From contig NZ_BSEV01000030.1 of assembly GCF_027922005.1 (NCBI RefSeq), forward strand, positions 1 to 64,000: DNA of 64,000 nucleotides, written 5' to 3'. This DNA is from Streptosporangium carneum (GTDB lineage: Bacteria; Actinomycetota; Actinomycetes; Streptosporangiales; Streptosporangiaceae). The notes beneath the pieces are model-generated. The model ran no database searches and was not told where the DNA came from. It saw only the letters and a list, made by a program, of their open reading frames with translations. Below, piece by piece: positions 37,005 to 44,248 of the stretch; the stretch's first letter is position 1, and each line of letters starts with the position of its first letter. Position numbers and translations under genes: made by a program.

Positions 37005-38143
37005 TACAGCCAGTCGCGGCGTTTGAAGACCACGTAGAGGGTCGTGCAGACGGCCGCCATCAGGAGCACGGCGAACGGATAGCCGAACGTCCAGTGGATC
37101 TCCGGCATGACGTCGAAGTTCATGCCGTAGATGGTGCCGACGAGGGTGGGGGCGAAGAGGATCGCGGCCCAGGCGGAGATCTTCTTGACCTCCTCGTTCT
37201 GGGCGTTGCTGGCTTCGGTGAGGTTGGTCATGTGCTCGTTCTGGGCCTGGGCGACCATGGTCGAGTTGACCACGAGGATGTCGTGGAGCATCTGCCGGAA
37301 GCCGCCGACCCGCTCGACCACGGTGATCGCGTGGTCGGCGACGTCGCGCAGGTGTCGCTGCACCTCCTGGTCCACGCCGTACTTGGCCGCCCCCGCGATG
37401 AGCCCCTCGATCATGGTGAGCAGGGGCTGGGTGGCCCGCTGGAACTCGATCACCTCGCGTGAGAGCTCGTAGATGCGGCGGGAGACGCCGGGCTGGTTGC
37501 CGAAGACCTGGACCTCGATCTCGTCGATGTCGTTCTGCAGTCCCGCGACCACGGGGGCGTAGCCGTCGACGACCGCGTCCAGGATGGCGTAGAAGACCGC
37601 CTGCGGGCCCTGGGCGAGCAGTTCGGGGTCGCCCTCCATCCGCCTGCGGACCTGCGACAGGTCGGGGGCCTCGCTGTGCCGTACGGTGATCACGAAGTTC
37701 TGGCCGACGAAGACGTGCAGCTCGCCGAAGTCGACCTCCTCGGTCTCGTCGAGATACCTGGCGGGACGGAGCACCACGAACAGCGTCTCGCCGTAGCGGT
37801 CGGCCTTCGGCCGCTGGTGGGCGACGATCGCGTCCTCGACGGCGAGCTCGTGAAGGTCGAACTCCTCGGCCACGTTGAAGATGACCGAGTCCTCCGGGCG
37901 GTAGAAACCGATCCAGGCCATGCTGTCCGGCGTCTTCTTCAGGAACTCGAAGGCCTCGGGCAGCGACGCCGGGGTCGCGTCCCTGCACCCGTTGACGTAG
38001 ATCGCGTTGTCGATGACGCGCGAGCGGGGCGGTGGCGGCTGGTCGTCGGCGCGGGGGTCCATCGACCTCTCGGGGGAGTCGGGGACGTCGCCGGGACGCC
38101 CGCGCACCAGGCTCAGCACGTTTCGCATTCGCCGATCAGCCAC
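37004..38143 (-). CDS. corA: CorA-family Mg2+/Co2+ transporter
   Basis: A 379-residue metal-ion channel. The large cytoplasmic N-terminal funnel ends in a long helix, followed by two C-terminal membrane helices with the signature YGMNFDVMPE between them (GMN at the pore mouth) and a short basic tail (KRRDW). CorA forms pentamers carrying Mg2+ or Co2+ inward. The extra N-terminal 50 residues are hydrophilic. Start is GTG at 38143, with GGAGAC six bases upstream. The NTF2-like gene lies upstream on the same strand with a ten-base gap, so they may be co-transcribed. Confidence 0.95.
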   Translation of the reverse strand: MADRRMRNVLSLVRGRPGDVPDSPERSMDPRADDQPPPPRSRVIDNAIYVNGCRDATPASLPEAFEFLKKTPDSMAWIGFYRPEDSVIFNVAEEFDLHELAVEDAIVAHQRPKADRYGETLFVVLRPARYLDETEEVDFGELHVFVGQNFVITVRHSEAPDLSQVRRRMEGDPELLAQGPQAVFYAILDAVVDGYAPVVAGLQNDIDEIEVQVFGNQPGVSRRIYELSREVIEFQRATQPLLTMIEGLIAGAAKYGVDQEVQRHLRDVADHAITVVERVGGFRQMLHDILVVNSTMVAQAQNEHMTNLTEASNAQNEEVKKISAWAAILFAPTLVGTIYGMNFDVMPEIHWTFGYPFAVLLMAAVCTTLYVVFKRRDWL

Positions 38144-38153
38144 ACCCGTCTCC

Positions 38154-38630
38154 TCATCCGGCCTTCATGAAGTCCTCCAGCGACTGCATGGCCCTACCCC
38201 GGATCGTCGCCCGGAACATGGGCGTCCAGCCGAACAGCAGGCCGACCGGCCTGCCCAGGGCCATCTTGGACCAGCGCCTGAAGTCGAACTCGTCGTGGTG
38301 CCGGACGATCAGGCCGTCCTCGAACCTGAACAGGGCGTCGATCTCGTTGACCACCGGCCTGCCGGTGCCGCCGAAGGTGTAGCGGGCGGTCCAGTGCGCC
38401 GTTCCGTCGTGGTCCCGCGCGGCGACGTCCTTGACGGCCACGCCGACGTCGCCGTTTCGGCCCAGCAGCATCCGCCACATGCCCATGACCCTGCTCCGGC
38501 CCTCCAGTTCCTGGAAGACGGGATCTCCGAACGTGACGTCGGGGTGGTAACACCGCTGCATGGCCTCGGTGTCGCGGCGCGCGAAGGCGTCGTAGAAGTC
38601 CCTGATGAGCCCGGCATTCCGGTCGTTCAC
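38154..38630 (-). CDS. NTF2/SnoaL-like protein
   Basis: A 158-residue protein with the cone-shaped alpha+beta fold pattern: IRDFYDAFARRDTEAMQRCY followed by HPDVTFGDPVF, then TAHWTARYTFGGTGRPVVNE and FRFEDGLIVRHHDEFDFRRW. Such proteins act as isomerases, cyclases or just bind small ligands; key residues do not settle which. The GTG at 38630 has GGGGGAAAG upstream; a GTG at 38648 is the alternative. Located directly before corA. Confidence 0.8.
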   Translation of the reverse strand: MNDRNAGLIRDFYDAFARRDTEAMQRCYHPDVTFGDPVFQELEGRSRVMGMWRMLLGRNGDVGVAVKDVAARDHDGTAHWTARYTFGGTGRPVVNEIDALFRFEDGLIVRHHDEFDFRRWSKMALGRPVGLLFGWTPMFRATIRGRAMQSLEDFMKAG

Positions 38631-38648
38631 GCACTTTCCCCCGATCAC

Positions 38649-39204
38649 GGATGTTCCGACGACTGAGTGTAATCGGCGGCGAGATCGGGCAGGCGGCTGA
38701 CGCCGTCCCGGTGCGCCAGGGCTGACCTGGGGTGACGCCCTCCCTGCCCGGTGTCCGGCGCGGGCTCGGCGCGCCGGCGCGGCGCGGGGGTCGGATCGGC
38801 GTGGAGCACGACGGGAACGCCAGGGTTCGCCGACGGTCCGCGCATGTCGCCGATCTCCTTCAGCTCGGGGTCGAAGTCACCCGACCGTGGCAGGCCTGGA
38901 GGGCGCGCCCCCTGTCGAGCGCGCCCCGCACATGGCCGATGACTCCAGGGTCGGGGTAAAAGGTGGCCGACGGAAGACATCCCGGGGTACGGCGTGCGAA
39001 GTCGGCCCCGCGTTCGCCGAGGCGGGCCGCCGCCGACTCCCCGCCCGTCCCGACCTCCCCCGGATCCCGGCCCGGGCCTCCCCCTGGCGGGGGGCGGGCT
39101 CACCGGTCTTTTCCGGAACCATGTTCCGCGTTTCGCGACTTTATCGCCAGCACACCGGATGTCATGGGACGCTTTGCTCCGACGTCGTAAAGGAGAAATG
39201 ACTG
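38649..39204. other. Gene-poor stretch with a possible coding relic
   Basis: About 555 bases between the NTF2-like gene and the M50-type gene. Minus-strand frames contain GDFDPELKEIGDMRG and, in another frame, PGVIGHVRGALDRGRALQAC, which look like real protein but change frame and have no start. They may be what is left of a decayed gene of unknown family. The promoter of the M50-type gene must lie near the right end. Confidence 0.35.
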
Positions 39205-39921
39205 TTGTCCGAGGTCTGGGTGGCTCTGACCAGAGCCCAGGAGGGGCCGCCCATGTGGGTCGTGCTGCTGTCCGCGCTGGCCGCTCTGGCCGTGGTGGTG
39301 TGGTCGACCTCGTGGCAGTTGTCACGAGGTCTGATCACGATCGCGCACGAGGGCGGGCACGCCCTGATGGCGTTGCTCACCCGGCGCAAGCTGCAGGGCA
39401 TCCGGCTGCACTCGGACACCTCGGGCGTCACCCTGACCAGGGGCAGGCCGACGGGGCCGGGGATGATCCTGACCGCCGCGGCCGGATACGTCGCCCCGTC
39501 CCTGCTGGGGCTCGGCGGAGCGTGGCTGACCTCGGCCGGTTACGTGACCGTGCTGATCACGATCATGATCGGGCTGCTCCTCTGCATGCTGCTGCTGATC
39601 CGCAACCTGTTCGGCGTGGTGAGCCTGCTGGCGACCGGTGGGGCGATCTTCGCCTTCACCTGGTACTCCGCACCCGACATGGACGCGGTCCTGGCCTACC
39701 TCGCCGTGTGGTTCCTGCTGTTCGGCGGGGTCAGGCCGATCCTGGAGCTGCGGCGCAAGCGCCGCCACGGCCACACCCCCGACTCGGACGCCGACCAGCT
39801 CGCCCGGCTGACCTTCCTGCCCGCCGGGTTCTGGATCTTCTTCTTCCTGCTGGTCGCGGGCGTCGCCCTGGTCTGCGGCGCCTACCTGTTGAGCCCGCTG
39901 CCGCTGCTGCGCCTGCGCTGA
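39205..39921 (+). CDS. M50-type membrane metalloprotease-like protein
   Basis: A 238-residue protein with about six hydrophobic segments. The zinc-binding motif HEGGHALMALLTRRKLQGI matches HExxH of M50 (site-2-protease-like, YqfA/SpoIVFB-related) proteins; the usual second-site D is not obvious. RRKLQGIRLHSDTSGVTLTRG is typical of the actinobacterial M50B group. Such proteins cleave membrane substrates, but this subgroup has no known role. It appears to start at TTG 39205, with AAAGGAG eight bases upstream; the ATG at 39253 is an alternative. Confidence 0.82.
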   Translation: MSEVWVALTRAQEGPPMWVVLLSALAALAVVVWSTSWQLSRGLITIAHEGGHALMALLTRRKLQGIRLHSDTSGVTLTRGRPTGPGMILTAAAGYVAPSLLGLGGAWLTSAGYVTVLITIMIGLLLCMLLLIRNLFGVVSLLATGGAIFAFTWYSAPDMDAVLAYLAVWFLLFGGVRPILELRRKRRHGHTPDSDADQLARLTFLPAGFWIFFFLLVAGVALVCGAYLLSPLPLLRLR

Positions 39922-40003
39922 GCGCGCCGGGCGCGTTCACGCCGCGGGGAATCGGCAGCGGAAAACTTGACTGTTCCATACTGATTAAACGCCCCACAGG
40001 CCC

Positions 40004-40024
40004 GTGTTATGGGCCCCATAACAC
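40004..40024. promoter_or_regulatory. Perfect 10-bp palindrome
   Basis: GTGTTATGGG and CCCATAACAC with a single central base. It lies in the AT-rich gap 39922-40146 between the M50-type gene and the DesK-like kinase gene. It may be a terminator stem or an operator for the lanthipeptide locus. A TTGACA hexamer occurs at 40083-40088. Confidence 0.55.
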
Positions 40025-40146
40025 ATAACGACTCGGCGTCATTCTTCGACGGCCGACTACTGCCGAGCATTGTTCTTATTCATTGACAATTAAACGTTTT
40101 TTTGACTTTATTGCCATGTATGCGCTCATCCATTGAGAGCTGGCCG

Positions 40147-40851
40147 ATGCCGCACCAACTGTACGTCGTCGTGGCGATCGCGGCCGGGATCCTGCTGGTC
40201 TCGCTGGGCGTCACCGCCGCCCTGGCGCTTCGGATCAGACGGCTGCGCGCCGAACGGGACAGAGCCGTCACCCTGGCCCAGGAGGAGCTGGCGCGCGACG
40301 TCCACGACATCGTGGGGCACTGGCTCTGGCTGGCGTCGATCAAGAGTGAACTGGCCTACCGGCGCGCGGCCGGCGACGCCAGGCTGCGCGGCGAGCTGGG
40401 CGAGGCCCTGCAGGCCGTCCGGCACGCCGCGCACGCCGTGCGCCACGTCTCGAAGGGCAACAGGCAGCTGTCCTTCCAGGGGGAGAGCACGCGGGCCGAG
40501 GCCCTCCTGGCGAGCTTCGGGATCGACTGCACGGTCCGGGTCGAGTGTTCAAGGCTGCCCAGGAACGTCAGCGCGGCGCTGGGAACCGTGATCCGCGAGG
40601 GCGTCACGAACATGCTGCGGCACAGCGCCGTCAGCAGGTGCGTGATCGAGCTGACCGAGCAGGAGGGTCTGCTGCGGCTGGCCGTCGCCAACGACGGCGC
40701 CTCCCGCCGGGAACCGCCCCACTCCCCCGGCGACGGCCTGGACAACCTGCGGCACCGCGTGGCCGGGCTCAGCGGCACGGTACGGGCCTCGACAGGCGAC
40801 GACGGCTGGTTCAGACTGATCGCCGAGGTGCCGCGAAAGTTTTCTGAATAA
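40147..40851 (+). CDS. DesK/NarL-type sensor histidine kinase of the lanthipeptide locus
   Basis: A 234-residue kinase with one N-terminal membrane segment (YVVVAIAAGILLVSLGVTAA), a HisKA_3 dimerisation helix with the phosphoacceptor histidine in ARDVHDIVGHWLWL, and an atypical short HATPase domain with REGVTNMLRHSAVSRCV (N box), VANDGA and GDGLDNLRHRVAGL. It lacks an extracellular sensor, so the membrane helix or a partner must sense the signal. No regulator gene is adjacent; the matching DesR/NarL-like regulator is at the other end of the lanthipeptide locus (49947-50603). In-frame ATGs at 40120 and earlier are alternatives to 40147. Confidence 0.85.
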   Translation: MPHQLYVVVAIAAGILLVSLGVTAALALRIRRLRAERDRAVTLAQEELARDVHDIVGHWLWLASIKSELAYRRAAGDARLRGELGEALQAVRHAAHAVRHVSKGNRQLSFQGESTRAEALLASFGIDCTVRVECSRLPRNVSAALGTVIREGVTNMLRHSAVSRCVIELTEQEGLLRLAVANDGASRREPPHSPGDGLDNLRHRVAGLSGTVRASTGDDGWFRLIAEVPRKFSE

Positions 40852-40920
40852 CTTTCACTTACGCCGCGAATCCCCAGGTGACACACGAGTTCACGATTAA
40901 ACCTGTGAGTTTCGCATGCG

Positions 40921-40946
40921 TGACTAGTGGAGTTTGTAACTAGTCA
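40921..40946. promoter_or_regulatory. Inverted repeat upstream of lanKC
   Basis: Perfect arms TGACTAGT (40921-40928) and ACTAGTCA (40939-40946) with a ten-base spacer, 53 bases before the LanKC start. The 18-bp centre-to-centre spacing suits a dimeric LuxR/NarL-type regulator such as the one encoded at 49947-50603. Function inferred. Confidence 0.65.
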
Positions 40947-40998
40947 TTTCTCGGGTTATCCGTAATTCTCTCTTCTGGAAGACAGCAGGGAGATTGCC

Positions 40999-43641
40999 GT
41001 GAATGACCAGTATGAGCTTTATTGCCTCGCGGATCGGCTCTTCTACGACACCCTTGACGGCCGCCGGGGCGAGCACCCCGATTTCCCCCAGGCGACCCGG
41101 GAGGTCCCGGAGGGCTGGAGGCACCAGGCGAGCGACACCTGGATGCACTACGCGCCGGCCGGCGGCAGGACGCCCGCGCAGGGATGGAAGATCCACGTGT
41201 CCGCGTGCGTCGAGGACGCCGAGCGCGCCCTCGACGTCGTGTGGGACTACTGCGTGCCGCGGGGCATCGCGTTCAAGTTCCTGCGCAGCCTGCCGGTCAT
41301 GTCCATGCTGAACTCCAAGGCCGCCCCCCGCGGCTCGAGCGGCAAGCTCGTGACGATCTACCCTGTGGACGACAGTCAGCTCGAACTCACCCTCAAGGAG
41401 CTCGACGGGCTGCTGCGAGGCGTCAGGGGACCCTACGTCCTCAGCGACCTCCGCTACGGCGAGGGCCCGCTGTTCGTGCGGTACGGCGGCTTCGTGCCGC
41501 GGCACTGCCTGAGCACGAGCGGCGAGCTGGTGCTGGCCGTCGAGGACGGCGACGGGCGGCTCGTCCCCGACGTGCGGGAGCCCGCCTTCACCGTGCCCTC
41601 GTGGGTGACGCTGCCCGCCTTCCTCGAACCTCACCTCGCGGCCCGCAACGCGGTCACGACGAACGGGCTGCCGTACCAGGTCGAGAGCGTGATGCAGTTC
41701 TCCAACGGCGGGGGCGTCTATCTCGGGCGCGATCTGCGCACCGGCGACCGCGTGGTGCTGAAGGAGGCCCGCCCGCACGCCGGACTCGACGCCGCGGGGC
41801 GCGACGCCGTGGCGCGGCTGGCGCACGAGCGCGACATGCTGGAGCGGCTGGCCGGGCTCGACGCGGTGCCCGCGCTGATCGACTACTTCACACTCGGCGA
41901 CCACCACTTCCTGGTGCAGGAGTTCGTCGACGGCAACCCCCTGCAGCGGCTCCTCGTCCAGAAGTACCCCCTGACCAGGGCGGACCACGACGAGGAGACC
42001 CGCGCCGCGTACACCTCGTGGGTGCTCGACACGCTCCCGAAGGTCCGGCGGGCGGTGGAGTCCCTGCACGAACGCGGCGTGGTCTTCGGCGACCTGCACC
42101 CGAACAACATCCTCGTCACCGGCGACGGACGCCTCGTCCTCATCGACTACGAGGTCGCGACCCTCGCGGAGGACCGGGCCCGCGCCGCCCTGGGGCACCC
42201 CGCCTTCGGAGCACCACGCGACCGGCACGGCGTCGACATCGACGTCTACGCCCTGGCGTGCCTGTGCTTCGGGCTGTTCGCCCCTCAGCTCACCATCATG
42301 CTCCCGCTCGACCGCGCCAAGATCCTCCAGCTGGCCGAGCTCGTCACCGAGACCTTCCCCGTGCCGCCCGAGGTGGTGGAGGAGGCGGTCCGGACCATCG
42401 TGGGGACGCAGCCGGTGGCGGCCCCCCGGATTCCCCGGCCAGGACGCGACGGCTGGCCGGAGGTCAGGGAGGCGACGGCCAGGGCGATCCTGGCGAGCGC
42501 GACCCCGGAACGCGAGGACCGCCTCTTCCCCGGCGACGTGGCCCAGTTCCGCCCCGGCGGGGGCGTCAACTTCGCCCACGGCGCGGCGGGCGTGCTCTAC
42601 GCGCTCGAACGCGCGGGGGCGGGCCGCTTCCCCGAGCACGAGGAGTGGCTGCGCCGCAGGGCGCTGGACCCCGCGCCGGGGACGGGCATCGGCTTCTACG
42701 ACGGGCTGCACGGCGTGGCCCACGTGCTGGAGGAGCTCGGGCACCGCCAAGACGCGCTCGACGTCGTGGCACGGTGCCTGCGGGAGCGGTGGGAGTCGCT
42801 GGAACTGGGCCTGTTCGGCGGCCTCGCCGGCGTCGGGCTGAACCTGTTCCACCTGGGCGAGAGGGCGGGTGAGCCCGGCCTCACCGAGCTGGCGCACCGG
42901 GTCGTCGGCATCTGCGCCGACAGGCTCGGCGGCCCGGACGACGTGCCGGAGATCAGCGGCGGGACCAACCCCAGGGCGGGGCTGATGTACGGCTCGGCGG
43001 GACCCGCCCTGCTGTTCACCCACGCCTACGAGCGGACCGGTGACACCTCACTGCTCGACAGCGCGGCCGTCGCCCTCAGACAGGACCTGCGGCGCTGCAC
43101 CCGGAACGAGGACGGCTCGCTCCAGGTCACCCAGGGCTGGCGCATCCTGCCCTACCTCGACGAGGGTTCCGTCGGCATCGCCCTGGCGCTCTCCCGCTAC
43201 CTGGCCCACCGCGACGACGAGGGCTTCCGCGACGCGCTGAAGGGCTGCGGGCTCGTCACCCGGGGAGGGTTCTACGTCCAGCCCGGCCTGTTCACCGGCC
43301 GGGGCGGCATGATCCTGGCCCTCGGCGCGGAACGGGCCTCGGCACACGACGCCCCCGGCGTCGACATCGACCTGGCCGCGCAACTGCACGGGCTCGGCTG
43401 GCACGCGCTGCCGTACGGCGGCGGCCTGGCCTTCCCCGGCGACCAGTTGCTGCGGCTCTCCATGGACTTCGCGACCGGCACGGCCGGAGTCCTGTTCGCG
43501 ATGAGCACCGTGCTGCACGACCAGCCGGTGTTCCTCCCCTTCACCGGGCCGCCCGGCGGCACAGGCTCCCTGACCAAGGCACCGCCTGTGCTTGAACCCG
43601 CCGAGCGGCTTCACTCCCACGAGCCATCGAAGGAGGTGTAG
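40999..43641 (+). CDS. lanKC: Class III lanthipeptide synthetase LanKC
   Basis: An 880-residue three-domain enzyme. Residues 1 to about 220 are the phospho-Ser/Thr lyase domain (MHYAPAGG, HVSACVEDAERAL, VPRGIAFKFLRS, SSGKLVTIYPVDD). Residues about 225-500 are a Ser/Thr kinase domain with the ATP lysine at 255 (VVLKEARPHAG), catalytic D365 (FGDLHPNNILV) and metal D383 (VLIDYEVA). Residues about 520-860 are a LanC-like cyclase without the usual zinc-ligand pattern, normal for class III. It phosphorylates and dehydrates Ser/Thr in the precursor and closes lanthionine or labionin rings. GTG start with GGGAGA upstream. The first precursor gene begins five bases after its stop. Confidence 0.96.
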   Translation: MNDQYELYCLADRLFYDTLDGRRGEHPDFPQATREVPEGWRHQASDTWMHYAPAGGRTPAQGWKIHVSACVEDAERALDVVWDYCVPRGIAFKFLRSLPVMSMLNSKAAPRGSSGKLVTIYPVDDSQLELTLKELDGLLRGVRGPYVLSDLRYGEGPLFVRYGGFVPRHCLSTSGELVLAVEDGDGRLVPDVREPAFTVPSWVTLPAFLEPHLAARNAVTTNGLPYQVESVMQFSNGGGVYLGRDLRTGDRVVLKEARPHAGLDAAGRDAVARLAHERDMLERLAGLDAVPALIDYFTLGDHHFLVQEFVDGNPLQRLLVQKYPLTRADHDEETRAAYTSWVLDTLPKVRRAVESLHERGVVFGDLHPNNILVTGDGRLVLIDYEVATLAEDRARAALGHPAFGAPRDRHGVDIDVYALACLCFGLFAPQLTIMLPLDRAKILQLAELVTETFPVPPEVVEEAVRTIVGTQPVAAPRIPRPGRDGWPEVREATARAILASATPEREDRLFPGDVAQFRPGGGVNFAHGAAGVLYALERAGAGRFPEHEEWLRRRALDPAPGTGIGFYDGLHGVAHVLEELGHRQDALDVVARCLRERWESLELGLFGGLAGVGLNLFHLGERAGEPGLTELAHRVVGICADRLGGPDDVPEISGGTNPRAGLMYGSAGPALLFTHAYERTGDTSLLDSAAVALRQDLRRCTRNEDGSLQVTQGWRILPYLDEGSVGIALALSRYLAHRDDEGFRDALKGCGLVTRGGFYVQPGLFTGRGGMILALGAERASAHDAPGVDIDLAAQLHGLGWHALPYGGGLAFPGDQLLRLSMDFATGTAGVLFAMSTVLHDQPVFLPFTGPPGGTGSLTKAPPVLEPAERLHSHEPSKEV

Positions 43642-43645
43642 ACAC

Positions 43646-43780
43646 ATGGTACTTCTCGACCTGCAGAGCCTGGAAGCCCCGACCGGCGGCGGCCACGGCG
43701 GCGGCGGTGGCAGCACGCTCACCGTTCTCGGCTGCGAATCCCACACCCCGAGCGCGCTCAGCCTCGTTCTTTGCCACTAG
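43646..43780 (+). CDS. lanA1: Class III lanthipeptide precursor 1
   Basis: A 44-residue precursor with AAGGAGG upstream. The leader begins MVLLDLQSLEAP; the LLDLQ box is the class III recognition motif bound by LanKC. Then comes a Gly/His stretch (TGGGHGGGGG, residues 13-22) and the core from Ser23 on. The core has two evenly spaced S/T-x2-S/T-x3-C units, S23-T26-C30 (STLTVLGC) and S36-S39-C43 (SALSLVLC), exactly 13 residues apart, ending in His44. Each unit can form a lanthionine, methyllanthionine or labionin ring. It differs from copies 2 and 3 at four residues (Ser8, Ala11, Thr13, Ala37). Pro12 is the only leader proline. Confidence 0.95.
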   Translation: MVLLDLQSLEAPTGGGHGGGGGSTLTVLGCESHTPSALSLVLCH

Positions 43781-43812
43781 TCCTTCCAGCTCACCAGAAG
43801 TGGAGCAACACC

Positions 43813-43947
43813 ATGGTTCTTCTCGACCTGCAGACCCTGGAGACCCCCGGCGGCGGCGGCCACGGCGGCGGCGGTGGCAGCACCCTGACCGTCCTCGGCT
43901 GCGAGTCCCACACCCCGAGCAACCTCAGCCTGGTGCTCTGCCACTGA
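43813..43947 (+). CDS. lanA2: Class III lanthipeptide precursor 2
   Basis: A 44-residue precursor with GAAGTGGAG upstream. Leader MVLLDLQTLETP, Gly/His segment GGGGHGGGGG (13-22), core units STLTVLGC (23-30) and SNLSLVLC (36-43), C-terminal His44. The protein is identical to precursor 3. The whole 135-bp gene plus its ribosome-binding region is repeated with a 201-bp period, so copies 2 and 3 come from a recent tandem duplication. Too short to be noticed by ordinary length cut-offs. Confidence 0.95.
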   Translation: MVLLDLQTLETPGGGGHGGGGGSTLTVLGCESHTPSNLSLVLCH

Positions 43948-44013
43948 GCGGCTCGCGTTTCCACCAAGCACGTCACCGGCAGTGCCCCTTTTTCCTAGAA
44001 GTGGAGTAACACC

Positions 44014-44148
44014 ATGGTTCTTCTCGACCTGCAGACCCTGGAGACCCCCGGCGGCGGCGGCCACGGCGGCGGCGGTGGCAGCACCCTGACCGTCCTCGGC
44101 TGCGAGTCCCACACGCCGAGCAACCTCAGCCTGGTGCTCTGCCACTAG
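44014..44148 (+). CDS. lanA3: Class III lanthipeptide precursor 3
   Basis: A 44-residue precursor identical in protein sequence to precursor 2; the coding DNA differs only at a silent position near the core and in the stop codon (TAG instead of TGA). The ribosome-binding region GAAGTGGAG is also repeated. A 15-bp-stem hairpin begins eight bases after the stop and separates the precursor genes from the exporter genes. Confidence 0.95.
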   Translation: MVLLDLQTLETPGGGGHGGGGGSTLTVLGCESHTPSNLSLVLCH

Positions 44149-44155
44149 TGAAGCG

Positions 44156-44196
44156 GATGCCCGGGACGGCCGGCGACGGCAGCCGTCCCGGGCATC
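44156..44196 (+). terminator. Hairpin between precursor and exporter genes
   Basis: Perfect 15-bp arms GATGCCCGGGACGGC and GCCGTCCCGGGCATC with an 11-base loop. In lantibiotic operons such hairpins act as partial terminators or 3'-end stabilisers, giving much more precursor mRNA than downstream mRNA. That role is inferred here. Confidence 0.85.
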
Positions 44197-44248
44197 GCCC
44201 GTTCTGCGAAAGACCTCTCGACGAGGACCCGGCTGCGAAGGAGGAACG

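Noticed and set aside
38645-39325. 226-codon minus-strand frame
   Set aside because: Overlaps the start of the M50-type gene, Arg/Pro-rich first half, no start signal; only its tail looks protein-like, so it is listed as a possible relic only.
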